Counted from the stretch's first letter, positions 1-8,402 are shown. The stretch is DNA of 42,149 bases from an uncultured Eubacteriales bacterium (GCA_902798745.1 CADBXM010000019.1:1-42149); one strand, 5' to 3'. Translations and numbers: made by a program. Notes: generated from the letters alone by a model not told the origin.

Positions 1-9
1 GCAAGCTAA

Positions 10-46
10 AAGGACTGAGCCCTGTTCAATACAGAATTCAGTCCTT
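10..46 (+). terminator. Hairpin, possible terminator of an upstream gene
   Basis: A perfect 9-bp stem (AAGGACTGA at 10-18 with TCAGTCCTT at 38-46) carries an inner CTGT/ACAG stem. The plus-strand side has no run of T after the stem, so it is weak as an intrinsic terminator. Its place at the window edge, ahead of a promoter, suggests it closes a transcript from outside the window. Confidence 0.4.
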
Positions 47-240
47 GTTAGTAGCCTAATGTCCAGCCAAAATGTGTCTAACATTTTGGGTTCAGTTCAC
101 AGGGGGCATTTTTGTGGAGCAAATAAAGAATCGATTCGAGACGTATATTTCATAAACATGTATGCCTTTTATGCATTAGACATATTCTTTAATGTGATCG
201 TTTATGCCTGTTGCCCGCATACGGTGAATGAAATTGTATG

Positions 241-249
241 TGATATAAT
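241..249 (+). promoter_or_regulatory. Extended -10 promoter for the 273-1358 genes
   Basis: TGATATAAT is a full extended -10 element (TGnTATAAT) without a clear -35, 24 bases before the start codon of the gene at 273. Initiation would fall near 256. The same TGATATAAT string recurs at 22814-22822 before another gene. The stretch from 47 to 240 holds nothing else I can support. Confidence 0.5.
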
Positions 250-272
250 CTAAAAAGAGACGAGGTGATCAA

Positions 273-620
273 ATGGCAATCTACAAAAACAACGTACCAG
301 GTACGATAGACTCACTAAAAAATTATATATCAGCCAACGTGGGCGCTCTCGGCTTCTCTATCTCAGCAGAAGAGGAAGACGAGGGTATTGTCGGAAATAC
401 AAAATATTATATCGCCGGATTCGAGCGTTTCGGATACATTAGCCAGAACAGAGTATCGCTCAATATAACTCTGCTCGAATACGACGGCGGAGTTAAGGTA
501 ATAGCAACATCTCTTGGCGGAAGCGCAGGAGCTATTTTTAAAATCAACACCTGGAGTGAAGAAAACTTCCTCAATGACTTTGCGGACCTCATCGAAAGCT
601 ACAAAAAAGAGGAGACCTAA
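273..620 (+). CDS. DUF6054-like small protein
   Basis: A 115-residue soluble protein without signal peptide or membrane segment. An ATG is preceded by GAGGTGATC. The pattern of an N-terminal basic/hydrophobic start, a central RVSLNITLLEYDG segment, an SLGGS turn and an FKINTWSEENFL segment resembles, from memory, the uncharacterised DUF6054 family of Clostridia. No catalytic residues can be named and the function is unknown. It is the first gene after an extended -10 promoter and may be cotranscribed with the two small proteins at 681 and 1032. The family call is recognition by eye; that the ORF is a gene is well supported by codon structure and ribosome site. Confidence 0.72.
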   Translation: MAIYKNNVPGTIDSLKNYISANVGALGFSISAEEEDEGIVGNTKYYIAGFERFGYISQNRVSLNITLLEYDGGVKVIATSLGGSAGAIFKINTWSEENFLNDFADLIESYKKEET

Positions 621-680
621 TATGCGCAAGCATGAAAATGAGGCTTTTGAAGGAACCTTAAAAGTGGGAGGGTAAAAGAT

Positions 681-1013
681 ATGAGCATAACGGTGAATCT
701 ATATTATAAAGGCAATAATGGAAGCGCGAGGGCTTTCGCTGAGGAAATGGAATCGCAGGGAATCGCAGATGCTATTAGGGCCGAGGACGGGAATGAAAGA
801 TACGAGTACTTCATTCCGGTGAATGATCCTGAGACTATACTGCTCATCGACAGTTGGAAAGATCAGGAGTCGCTTGACAGACATCATGCTTCGTCCATGA
901 TGAAGGAGATCGTTAAGCTGCGTGATAAATACGACCTTCATATGAGTATGGAAAGATATATTTCAGATACAGATAGTGTGCCTGATAAGGACAGGGCGTT
1001 CATAAGAAAGTAG
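681..1013 (+). CDS. Antibiotic biosynthesis monooxygenase (ABM)-fold protein
   Basis: A 110-residue single-domain protein of the dimeric alpha/beta-barrel ABM type, whose members include quinol monooxygenases and haem-degrading enzymes. Supporting sequence is the strand NLYYKGNNGSARAFAEEME, the YEYFIPVNDPETILLIDSW strand pair, and the helix with DRHHASSMMKEI, matching the usual W-x-x-x-x-x-x-D-x-H-x-x-S pattern of this fold. GGGAGGG lies ahead of the ATG. The next gene, 18 bases downstream, is a carboxymuconolactone-decarboxylase-like protein; ABM and CMD proteins often travel together in small redox operons. The substrate cannot be told from sequence. Confidence 0.78.
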   Translation: MSITVNLYYKGNNGSARAFAEEMESQGIADAIRAEDGNERYEYFIPVNDPETILLIDSWKDQESLDRHHASSMMKEIVKLRDKYDLHMSMERYISDTDSVPDKDRAFIRK

Positions 1014-1031
1014 ATAATAAGGAGAAATAAA

Positions 1032-1358
1032 ATGAGTGAGAAAATAGTACAGACAGCGGGAAGAGACCAACTTGGGGAATTCGCTCCGATGTTCGCGCAT
1101 CTGAACGATGACGTGCTTTTCGGTGAAGTGTGGAATGAGGAAGCGATCGATGTCAAGACAAAGTGCATCATCACAGTAGTATCGTTAATGGCTTCCGGTA
1201 TCACAGATTCATCTCTGACATATCACCTGCAGAACGCAAAGGCACATGGCGTAACGAAGGACGAGATCGTTGCTATCATAACACATGCGACGATGTACGT
1301 TGGCTGGCCGAAGGGATGGGCAGTATTCCGCCTCGCTAAGGAAGTTTGGAATGACTGA
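1032..1358 (+). CDS. Carboxymuconolactone decarboxylase family protein
   Basis: A 108-residue all-helical CMD-fold protein. It begins with QLGEFAPMFAHLNDDVLFGEVW and contains the family core KTKCIITVVSLMASG followed by a helix ending in LTYHLQNAKAHGVTKDEI, then a T-x-A-T-M-Y-V-G-W-P-K-G segment. It lacks the CxxC of AhpD peroxidases, so a thiol-peroxidase role is not supported. It is like the small CMD proteins of anaerobes whose role is mostly unknown. It lies 18 bases after the ABM protein in the same direction, with AAGGAG before the ATG, and is probably cotranscribed with it. Confidence 0.85.
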   Translation: MSEKIVQTAGRDQLGEFAPMFAHLNDDVLFGEVWNEEAIDVKTKCIITVVSLMASGITDSSLTYHLQNAKAHGVTKDEIVAIITHATMYVGWPKGWAVFRLAKEVWND

Positions 1359-1384
1359 TTATTCCGCATGAGCCCTATGGGCTG

Positions 1385-1625
1385 GGTATGCGGCAAACGG
1401 GCCCTTGGCCTCATAAAAGGTGATAAGCATTATTCGTCGCGCGATATGAGGGGAAACACCGGTACTCAGATGGCGTCAGGAGTTATTACAGCGAGAAATA
1501 CGGAGAGCTCAGGATATTTCCTTGCCTGTTTGAACGGACGGGTATGCCGTGCTCACCACTCAGGATGGGAAGAAAATCTTGGTATAGCACCCGGAGGGAC
1601 TGAACTGATACGTGAGCTGTTGTAA
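1385..1625 (+). pseudogene. Frameshifted remnant of a PH-like membrane-protein domain
   Basis: No single frame gives a convincing protein, but joining three frames does. Residues up to GNTGTQMASG are read to about 1481. The frame then shifts to YYSEKYGELRIFPCLFER (1484-1537), then to DGYAVLTTQDGKKILV (1537-1584), and finally back to PGGTELIRELL ending at the TAA at 1623-1625. The joined sequence has the pattern of the C-terminal half of small bacterial PH-like proteins: a Y-G strand, an aromatic strand, then a T-x-D-G-K strand and a P-E-x-x-x-x-L-x-x-L helix. At least three indels separate the pieces, so I read it as a decayed gene. The family is inferred by eye; the frame mosaic is visible directly. 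Confidence 0.5.
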
Positions 1626-1657
1626 AAGATCTGAAAAAGAAGGAGAAATGATCGGGC

Positions 1658-2860
1658 TTGAAGACAAAGAATAGAGCAAGGCTTACAGTGGCAATCATTG
1701 TAATGCTGCTGCTGATATTTTTAGCAGCTTTCTTTCTGTTCTCGAAATCCCGGGAAAGCGTAAAAACCAGTTCTGCTGAGAATGCTGTTGGATCGTCAGA
1801 AGAAATAGTTACGGAAACAGAAGATCCTGAGACACTCGTTTTTGCTTCCGATTATCAGGACATGAGCGGGTGGGACAAGCCGTCTGAAACCTTGACAGCT
1901 ATTCTCAAACAAATAAAAAGTTCAGGCATAGTTCCTGCAAACGTTATCTATTGCGGGGATTACACGAATGACGCAGTATTGCATGATTATCAGCTTGCAC
2001 CGGATGACTCAATAGAGGAGATCCGGGATATAGTAGCGGAGGAATGCAGCACGGTATCGCAGGGTGATATGATCTTCGTGCAGGGCAATCACGATCAGCT
2101 GACTGATGCTATCTCAGACACAGGATTGCATGAGTATGATAAGTACCTTGTGTATGTTCTGAACACACAATATGAATTCCCATGGAAACAGGGGCGCGAT
2201 CCGGCTTTTAAAGACAGGGTCATTGCTGCCTCGGAAGAAATGAAAACTTGCTTTGATGGTTTGATCGCGAGTGGAGAGACGCGGCCGGTGATCATCGCAG
2301 GGCATGTGCCCCTTCATTTTACCGCCAGGACATCATCGAGGCACAACACCGGTGATAATATGTATGCCTCCTATATTTTTGATGTAGTAAATGAGGCAGG
2401 TGAATCACTCGACATCGTATATCTTTTCGGACACGATCATTCTAAAGGCTGGGATTGCTACCTTGGAGGATCCAGCGTTTTCATGGAAGCGGGGGAGGAG
2501 ATACTGATCCCTGATGCGGGAAACGATACAACCTTTACTGATGAGTTCACAACCAGAACGCTGAACTTTACATATATGAATGCCGGGTATACAGGATACT
2601 ATATGAACTGCGGATCAGAGGAACTAAGCAACGGAACGCTTTCCGATTATGCTGCGGCAGATGAGACACTTACGGCTACGACATGTGAGATATTGCCTGA
2701 TGAGCTTATCATTACAAGGTTCTCGACGGAAGGGCAGCACCCGCTCAGTTGGGAAGGCGAAGCCGATCCATATAAAGGAGGGATCGACGCAGGACTGATA
2801 AGGAGCGGAGCATACAGCAAACGTAAGGAGAGCCTTGCGCATGTTCTCAGAAAACACTAG
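1658..2860 (+). CDS. Membrane-anchored metallophosphoesterase
   Basis: A 400-residue protein with a TTG start; the nearby ATG at 1648 runs into a stop. AAGGAG lies 12 bases upstream. Residues 8-28 form an N-terminal signal anchor after a basic stretch, followed by a Ser/Glu-rich linker, so the catalytic domain should face outward. Calcineurin-type motifs are visible: SDYQ (64-67), GD (100-101), GNHD (143-146), a GHVPLH segment near 230 and GHDHS near 272. In the first motif the usual D-x-H reads D-Y-Q, so one metal-site histidine is replaced by glutamine. This may be a subfamily trait or reduced activity. Substrate unknown. It lies alone between the pseudogene and a two-gene membrane unit. 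Confidence 0.85.
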   Translation: MKTKNRARLTVAIIVMLLLIFLAAFFLFSKSRESVKTSSAENAVGSSEEIVTETEDPETLVFASDYQDMSGWDKPSETLTAILKQIKSSGIVPANVIYCGDYTNDAVLHDYQLAPDDSIEEIRDIVAEECSTVSQGDMIFVQGNHDQLTDAISDTGLHEYDKYLVYVLNTQYEFPWKQGRDPAFKDRVIAASEEMKTCFDGLIASGETRPVIIAGHVPLHFTARTSSRHNTGDNMYASYIFDVVNEAGESLDIVYLFGHDHSKGWDCYLGGSSVFMEAGEEILIPDAGNDTTFTDEFTTRTLNFTYMNAGYTGYYMNCGSEELSNGTLSDYAAADETLTATTCEILPDELIITRFSTEGQHPLSWEGEADPYKGGIDAGLIRSGAYSKRKESLAHVLRKH

Positions 2861-2936
2861 CGTATGTTAAAATACCTTTGTAATAAATAATTAATCTATA
2901 CTGGTTGCTCCGAAAGCTATTCATTAGGAGGAAGAG

Positions 2937-3443
2937 ATGGACAATACAGAAAGGGTGGATGTCAGAGTGGCCGTGGATGATGAACGGCAGTTATATACGC
3001 CTTTCAGTACTGAAGACGAATTCAGCGAATCATTTAAAAGATTCGTAAGAACAAAGATGGCAGGTGGAAAAGACAGTAAGGGTTATACCATGACTGTTGT
3101 TGCCAAGCAACCCTTAGATGAAGAACGATTCCGCAAGGCTATGACAAACTGGACCAGAGATGAGAGGACAGCCTTAATGACAAATGAGAGGAATACTCTC
3201 CGTATGCTTGTCGGATTGTTGATCTTTGGGTCCATCATGTTTGTTCTGAGCCTCTCACTTGTAAAGCAGAATGCTGTGCTTCAGTATTCATTGCTTCCGA
3301 TAATAGGGTCTCTGTCTCTGAGTAAAGCTGCAGGTATATTGGTCATTGATATACCTACTATCAGGGCAAAAAAATGGATAATCAAAGAAATGGAAAGCAA
3401 TAATTTGATAACATTTGAGTATGAGAATGAAAAAGCTTCCTGA
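2937..3443 (+). CDS. Small two-span membrane protein, unknown function
   Basis: A 168-residue protein with AGGAGG before its ATG. The N-terminal ~90 residues are polar and charged and probably cytoplasmic. Two hydrophobic segments follow at about 92-109 and 117-137, then a short charged tail. I do not recognise a family. Its 3' end overlaps the following phosphodiesterase gene by about 20 bases, which suggests translational coupling and a role linked to that membrane enzyme. The coding call rests on the ribosome site, the overlap and the typical membrane-protein composition. Confidence 0.7.
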   Translation: MDNTERVDVRVAVDDERQLYTPFSTEDEFSESFKRFVRTKMAGGKDSKGYTMTVVAKQPLDEERFRKAMTNWTRDERTALMTNERNTLRMLVGLLIFGSIMFVLSLSLVKQNAVLQYSLLPIIGSLSLSKAAGILVIDIPTIRAKKWIIKEMESNNLITFEYENEKAS

Positions 3444-5292
3444 CTTGATCAAAACCTGGTATGGATCGATAGTGGAGCCCTTTGAACTGATAAAGGACAA
3501 CTTCGGGAGCCTGGTTGCCTATGAGGTGATTTTCAGGGTCCTGGCTTTTTTGGTGCTGTTTCCGATCATTGCGTGGGCTGAAAAAATGTGGCTTGTGGGC
3601 AACAAAACAAATGTAATTGCCTGGTACAATGTCGGGTCCTTTATAAAGAATCCACTGTCATGGATCATTCTTATTTTTATGATCGCGGTGCTTACATGGG
3701 GGACTATGGTCGAGCAGTTCTCACTGTATGATGCTATGCATGCGTCAAAACAAGGATTGAGAACGCCGGTAAAGAAGATGATCTCTGCCGGATTTGGACG
3801 ATGTTTTGAGCGTTATAAAGGCGTGAATTGGTTGTTCATACCGTATGTATTTCTTGTACTCAGATTCGGCACCCTTACCGGTGACGTATCCGGCGTTATA
3901 TCTGTTATCAAAATACCGGGTTTCATACTTGAGGATTTCAGCAAACGCCCTTGGGAAGGGATCGCGTTTGCGTGTTTCCAGGTGATCGCGATCTATCTTT
4001 TTCTTCGTTGGATCTACGCGGTACCGGTCATGGTCGAAGAGGGTGAAGCAAGTTTTAAGGCTGCCTGCAAAAAAAGCGCGGTCATGACAAAGGGGAAGCA
4101 TTTTATAAAGGTCGCCCTGCTTGTAGTAGAATGGAGCCTGCTTATCGTATTTTTCTACTATGCGGGAACAGTCGTGATCATAATCGAATTGTATCTTCTG
4201 GCTCTGTGGCTGACGCGAGGAGCTGTCGGACCGTTCAAAGCTTTCTTTACCTCACACTTCGTACCGGTCAGCTTGATTTTCTATCTTCTCATACTATGGA
4301 TAGCGACACCGATCATTTTCGCAGCGATCCAGTGCGCATACTACAAGAGAAAACAGCAACTGGGTGAAGAAGTGCGTAAATACGCTGAACCTCCTCAATT
4401 CTTCCGCAGGTATCCATTGTTGAAGTGGTGGCTCATAGCGATTTGCGCGGTAAGCATATTCGTTTCGGGTCCGCAGAGATATGAACAGATCAAGTGGATG
4501 CTCAATACGGATTACGGGACAGCGATGATAATGGCGCATAGGGGTTTTTCGGCGCAGGCTCCGGAAAATACGACCCCGGCATTCCAGAAGTGTATAGATA
4601 ACAGGATCACTGCGGCGGAGCTTGACGTTCAGATGCTTGCCGACGGTACTATCGTTGTCCTTCATGACGACAATCTTAAGAGGACTGCCGGTATCGACAA
4701 GAATGTCTGGGAAGTCACGTATGGTGAGATCAAGGACCTTGATAATGGGTCATTCTTTGATAAAGCTTATTCCGGAACAACGATCCCGACTCTGGAAGAT
4801 ATAATGAGGCTATCAGCCAATAAAAAGGACAAGCTATATCTGAATATAGAGATCAAGCGCAATGGACATGATGACGGTATCGTGGAAAAGGTCGTTGATA
4901 TCATCAAGAAAAACAACTATATGGACTATTGCGATGTGACTTCTCAGGATTATGAGACACTCAAAGATGTGCGGAAGACAGATCCTACGATACTGACTGC
5001 TTACACGTCCGCTATAGGTATAGGCGACCTCGAGTCGCTCGACGCGGCAGACATCATCAGCATACAGGAGACATTCGCGACGTATGAGAATATCGACCGC
5101 ATCCACAGGGCCGGAAAGCGTGTTTTCGTCTGGACCGTCAATGAAGAGGATACGATGAAGAAACTTATAAGTCTCAATGTCGATGCGATACTCACCAATG
5201 ATCCTGTTTTATGCAGGACAGTTGTCGATCAGTACGATTCAAATATTATGAATATAGTGCAGAGGATACATTCAGCGTTCTCATTCCTGTGA
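3421..5292 (+). CDS. Glycerophosphodiester phosphodiesterase with N-terminal membrane domain
   Basis: About 623 residues. The N-terminal ~340 residues carry six to eight hydrophobic segments, the GDPD membrane-domain type seen in many Firmicutes. The C-terminal ~250 residues form a TIM-barrel GDPD domain with MAHRGFSAQAPENT, then AAELDVQMLADGTIVVLHDDNLKRT in two parts (catalytic E-x-D and HDD), NIEIK, and a late FVWTVNEED strand before the DAILTNDP end. It would hydrolyse glycerophosphodiesters or a lipoteichoic-acid-like polymer at the membrane. ATG codons at 3421 and 3427 are both possible, with only weak GAG ribosome sites; a TTG at 3415 extends the frame. It overlaps the preceding membrane-protein gene, so the two are probably coupled. 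Confidence 0.88.
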   Translation: MRMKKLPDLIKTWYGSIVEPFELIKDNFGSLVAYEVIFRVLAFLVLFPIIAWAEKMWLVGNKTNVIAWYNVGSFIKNPLSWIILIFMIAVLTWGTMVEQFSLYDAMHASKQGLRTPVKKMISAGFGRCFERYKGVNWLFIPYVFLVLRFGTLTGDVSGVISVIKIPGFILEDFSKRPWEGIAFACFQVIAIYLFLRWIYAVPVMVEEGEASFKAACKKSAVMTKGKHFIKVALLVVEWSLLIVFFYYAGTVVIIIELYLLALWLTRGAVGPFKAFFTSHFVPVSLIFYLLILWIATPIIFAAIQCAYYKRKQQLGEEVRKYAEPPQFFRRYPLLKWWLIAICAVSIFVSGPQRYEQIKWMLNTDYGTAMIMAHRGFSAQAPENTTPAFQKCIDNRITAAELDVQMLADGTIVVLHDDNLKRTAGIDKNVWEVTYGEIKDLDNGSFFDKAYSGTTIPTLEDIMRLSANKKDKLYLNIEIKRNGHDDGIVEKVVDIIKKNNYMDYCDVTSQDYETLKDVRKTDPTILTAYTSAIGIGDLESLDAADIISIQETFATYENIDRIHRAGKRVFVWTVNEEDTMKKLISLNVDAILTNDPVLCRTVVDQYDSNIMNIVQRIHSAFSFL

Positions 5293-5316
5293 TATACAAA
5301 AGAGGAGGTAACGGAA

Positions 5317-6111
5317 ATGAAGAAGAAACAACTTATCCTTTTGATCGCCGCTCTGCTGACGCTGCTGCTGACAGCATGCGGCAAAGACAGCACCGATTAC
5401 GAACACCTTCGCGACGTATCATGGGAAGGAACAGAGCTTACGATCACTCTGGGCGAAAACCAGAGCTCGGGATGCGTATGGTCTACCATACCGGAGGATG
5501 ATTCCGTGATCGACTACTCGATCAACCGAGTCTTCAATTTAGCTGACAGCAAGGCCACCAACGGAGAAGCCATCGGTTCACTCGAGGCCGGATTCGAGGG
5601 CAAGGGAGCCGGCACCAGCCGCATCTTATGCACTACTCCTGTAGGCTGGGATGGAACAGGAGACGGTTTTTCCTATATCGTGACCGTTACAGTCAATGAA
5701 GATGGGACTATAGAGAACGCGGTGGGAGAAGAAGGTGAGCCGGTGCCTGCAGAGGATGTTTCCGGTTCCGCTGCGACAGTGGAAGAGTACTTCTCTGTTC
5801 ACACAGATGAACTCGAGGCGGTAAAGGAGCAGCTCAACGCGAATGAAGACCTCAATCAGTATATGACGATCGACATATACGCGAAAGGAAATGATGTTTA
5901 TTACATCTATACTTTAAAAGAGACCTATCCGAAAGATCAGATAGAAGCAAATCTGCCGGAATTCAAGAGCAGCATGATAGGAGAAACAAGGGATAGTCTG
6001 AAAGAGCAGATCAAGACTATGGAGGACAGCCTTGGATTGGAAGGTATCAGGATAATTATTGAGTACCATAACGGAGACGGCAGCTTGATATTCAGTGATA
6101 CTGTTGAGTAA
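5317..6111 (+). CDS. Lipoprotein with chagasin-like and DUF4854-like domains
   Basis: A 264-residue lipoprotein. A basic N-terminus and a hydrophobic stretch end in the lipobox LLTAC, giving Cys21 as the lipidated residue. Residues ~40-130 resemble the inhibitor I42 (chagasin) fold: TITLGENQSSGCVWS, a DSVIDY strand, and GAGTSRILC followed by a GDGFSYIVTVTV strand. Residues ~150-264 resemble DUF4854: VEEYFSVHTDELEAVKEQ, a YAKGNDVYYIYT strand, and a final IIIEYHNGDGSLIFS. An I42 domain would suggest inhibition of extracellular cysteine proteases, but the usual NPTTGY motif is ENQSSGCVW here, so activity is uncertain. GGAGG precedes the ATG. It follows the GDPD gene by 24 bases. Confidence 0.78.
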   Translation: MKKKQLILLIAALLTLLLTACGKDSTDYEHLRDVSWEGTELTITLGENQSSGCVWSTIPEDDSVIDYSINRVFNLADSKATNGEAIGSLEAGFEGKGAGTSRILCTTPVGWDGTGDGFSYIVTVTVNEDGTIENAVGEEGEPVPAEDVSGSAATVEEYFSVHTDELEAVKEQLNANEDLNQYMTIDIYAKGNDVYYIYTLKETYPKDQIEANLPEFKSSMIGETRDSLKEQIKTMEDSLGLEGIRIIIEYHNGDGSLIFSDTVE

Positions 6112-6131
6112 GCGGATGAGTAACGGAGTTA

Positions 6132-6920
6132 TCAATGACGGCCACTTTTAAGCTGGTCGACCAGAAATCGCCTCTGATATTTCAGGACAGCGTAGTCACT
6201 GATCCTCTCCATATAAACGAAATCAGAGAGCCCGCCTATAACACCGACGACGGGTATCTTCTGAAGGAACTTCATAAGAAGCAGCGCGCGGCCGAGAGCC
6301 ACCGCTGCTTCATTTATTCTCTCATCGACCGTGCTGGTATCGGAAGAAAGGCCTTTTCTGATAAGCTGGTTGACCTCTTTGTTGGCAGCCAGCATTTCGT
6401 CACCCTCTTTGAGAGCTGCTTCGATCACTCTGAGAATGAACTTCTGCTCTTCTTCAGTGTCAAAGGCGTATCCGTACTTCATCGATATCTTATAAATGTT
6501 TCTTAGTAGGAGCGTGATGAAAAGAGCTATGTCGGGAATAGTACCGCCGACGAAACCAAGTGCAGCGCCGGTGACTGTGGAGAAAAGAGTGTGGGCTGTG
6601 CCGGTGAAGGAAGCGCGCCTTTTGAATCTGCGCAGCTGTCTGCCTCCTCCGAGTTCTTCAAGGTCGGCAGTATCTGCCTCAAACTCATCGATCAGCTTAT
6701 CCGTGGAAAACGTCTTGCTTATGATAGAGGAGCCTTTGGAAAAAATAAGATGGAAAGCCTTGGAAAAGGCCTTGTCAAGAGTGGCCTCCAGTTTTTCCGG
6801 GACCTTTTCTTCAAGAAAGAGATCAAGCTGGGTCGGTTCTCTGTTGAGCTGTTTTTTAAGAAACCTCCGCTCCGCTCTCCTGAGTGATTCTATTTCTTTT
6901 TCCAAGACTGTTTTTGACAT
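6132..6920 (-). CDS. EcsC family protein
   Basis: 262 residues from the ATG at 6920, which has GGGAGAA upstream; an in-frame TTG at 6998 lacks a ribosome site. The protein opens with MSKTVLEKEIESLRRAERRF. Its middle part has a hydrophobic GTAHTLFSTVTGAALGFVGG segment and a PDIALFITLLLRNIYKISMKYG segment, both hallmarks of EcsC-type proteins, and the end has VVGVIGGLSDFVYMERISDYA. EcsC proteins are membrane-associated and their biochemical role is not established. The gene converges on the lipoprotein gene, leaving only 20 bases between the stop codons, with no terminator visible. Confidence 0.85.
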   Translation of the reverse strand: MSKTVLEKEIESLRRAERRFLKKQLNREPTQLDLFLEEKVPEKLEATLDKAFSKAFHLIFSKGSSIISKTFSTDKLIDEFEADTADLEELGGGRQLRRFKRRASFTGTAHTLFSTVTGAALGFVGGTIPDIALFITLLLRNIYKISMKYGYAFDTEEEQKFILRVIEAALKEGDEMLAANKEVNQLIRKGLSSDTSTVDERINEAAVALGRALLLMKFLQKIPVVGVIGGLSDFVYMERISDYAVLKYQRRFLVDQLKSGRH

Positions 6921-7059
6921 CTGTTCTCCCGCTGATTTCTTCTGATTCAATAATAGCAAGAAACACAGTAAAATAGTGATCTTTCTTTTACCTTTCAAAA
7001 ATAATTGTAATCGATTTGTAAGTGTGATATGGACTATGCAAGGTAAACTATATGTGAAA

Positions 7060-7084
7060 GGGGGTCTACGATCCCCTGTTTTTT
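7060..7084 (+). terminator. Intrinsic terminator in the leader of sstT
   Basis: GGGGGTC (7060-7066) pairs with GATCCCC (7070-7076), a 7-bp stem including one G-T pair, with a three-base loop, followed by TG and six T. It lies in the divergent gap between the EcsC gene and sstT, only 15 bases before the sstT start. No plus-strand gene lies just upstream, so it most likely acts on the sstT leader itself, for example as an attenuator. Confidence 0.65.
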
Positions 7085-7098
7085 AGGGAGAGGTATTT

Positions 7099-8328
7099 AT
7101 GAATTTATTTCAGAAATGGATGAATATCAGTCTGATACTCAGGATATTCATCGGACTTGTTATCGGAGCGATCCTCGGATTTGTGATCCCGGGGCAGACA
7201 TGGATCTCCATCTTCGGAGACATCTTCGTAGGAGCTCTCAAGGGCATAGCGCCGATACTGGTATTCGTACTCGTCACTTCCTCGCTTGCTAACGCGAAGG
7301 GAGGAAATGCCAGCAGATTCAGAACAGTTATTTCGCTCTATCTGCTCAGTACTCTTATCGCTGCGATCGTAGCGGTTTGCGCTAACTTTATCTTCAAGGT
7401 CACTGTTCCTCTGACAGGCTTAGAGGAAGTAGCCGAAGACCTGACACCACCGAGCTCGGTATTCGAGGTTCTCAAAAATCTGTGCCTCAGCTTCGTAGCA
7501 AACCCTGTAGACGCCATTGCAAACGCCAACTACATCGCTATCCTGTTCTGGGCAGTAGTAACAGGACTTGCGCTTAAGGTGGCGGGCACGGGAACAAAAG
7601 CATTCTTCAGCGATATGGCTGACGCTCTTTCGAAGGTAGTTCGCTGGGTGATCAACTGCGCTCCATTCGGGATCATGGGTCTCGTGTTCAATGCTGTTTC
7701 TACAAGTGGACTTGCTATCTTCAAACAGTATGGACAGCTGGTCGCTCTGCTCGTATGCACTATGCTCTTCGTACTGCTTGGTGTCAATGCGCTGATCGTA
7801 GGAATTGCGCTCAGACACAATCCTTATCCGCTCATCTTCCACTGCATCAAGAAGAGCGCCATCACAGCATTCTTCACAAGGAGTTCCGCTGCGAATATCC
7901 CTGTGAACATGGAACTCTGCAAAGAGCTCGGCCTTGATGAAGATATGTACTCCGTATCCATCCCGCTGGGATCGACCATCAACATGGACGGAGCCGCTGT
8001 GACCATCACGACACTTACTCTTGTTGCATGCTGGACAACCGGCGTACAGGTAACGTTCCCGATGGCTATCCTGCTCAGTATCGTAGCAACACTTTCGGCA
8101 TGCGGAACTTCCGGAGTAGCCGGTGGATCGCTGCTGCTGGTACCGCTCGGATGCTCGATGTTTGGTATTCCTATTGATATCGCAATGCAGATGGTCGGTA
8201 TCGGATTCATCATCAGCGTTATCCAGGATTCCGTAGAGACAGCTCTGAATTCCTGCGGAGATGCTATCTTCACATCGACAGCAGAATTCATGATCTGGAA
8301 AAAGGAAGGACGCAAGCTGCCACTGTAG
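7099..8328 (+). CDS. sstT: Serine/threonine:sodium symporter SstT
   Basis: A 409-residue dicarboxylate/amino acid:cation symporter (DAACS family). It starts NLFQKWMNISLILRIFIGL, typical of SstT, with eight or more membrane segments. The substrate/ion-site motifs are STINMDGAAVT (near 297-307) and SACGTSGVAGGSLLLVPL (near 335-352), plus a TRSSAANIPVNM re-entrant-loop segment. It would import L-serine and L-threonine with sodium. GGGAGAGG precedes the ATG. A terminator hairpin just upstream points to leader control. Serine supply can feed pyruvate and glycine, so it fits the glycine cleavage and pyruvate genes further on, although it is not linked to them. Confidence 0.93.
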   Translation: MNLFQKWMNISLILRIFIGLVIGAILGFVIPGQTWISIFGDIFVGALKGIAPILVFVLVTSSLANAKGGNASRFRTVISLYLLSTLIAAIVAVCANFIFKVTVPLTGLEEVAEDLTPPSSVFEVLKNLCLSFVANPVDAIANANYIAILFWAVVTGLALKVAGTGTKAFFSDMADALSKVVRWVINCAPFGIMGLVFNAVSTSGLAIFKQYGQLVALLVCTMLFVLLGVNALIVGIALRHNPYPLIFHCIKKSAITAFFTRSSAANIPVNMELCKELGLDEDMYSVSIPLGSTINMDGAAVTITTLTLVACWTTGVQVTFPMAILLSIVATLSACGTSGVAGGSLLLVPLGCSMFGIPIDIAMQMVGIGFIISVIQDSVETALNSCGDAIFTSTAEFMIWKKEGRKLPL

Positions 8329-8371
8329 CATTCGTTGAACTTGCTGAAAAGCACTTAAGACAATCAAAAAT

Positions 8372-8397
8372 CGGAGGGCTTTCCCTCCGGTTTTTAT
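8372..8397. terminator. Bidirectional terminator between sstT and the alcohol dehydrogenase
   Basis: CGGAGGG (8372-8378) pairs with CCCTCCG (8383-8389) around a CTTT loop, followed by GTTTTTATT on the plus strand and preceded by CAAAAAT, which reads as ATTTTTG after the stem on the minus strand. It lies between the stop codons of two convergent genes. Confidence 0.85.
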
Positions 8398-8402
8398 TGC
8401 TG

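Noticed and set aside
59-253. 64-codon plus-strand open frame at the window start
   Set aside because: No ribosome site, no recognisable protein pattern, and it overlaps the extended -10 promoter at 241-249.
6921-6998. N-terminal extension of the EcsC protein that resembles a signal peptide
   Set aside because: It needs a TTG without a ribosome site; the ATG at 6920 has GGGAGAA at good spacing.
7420-8367. 315-codon minus-strand open frame opposite sstT
   Set aside because: Shadow frame that runs into the bidirectional terminator region; no domain features.
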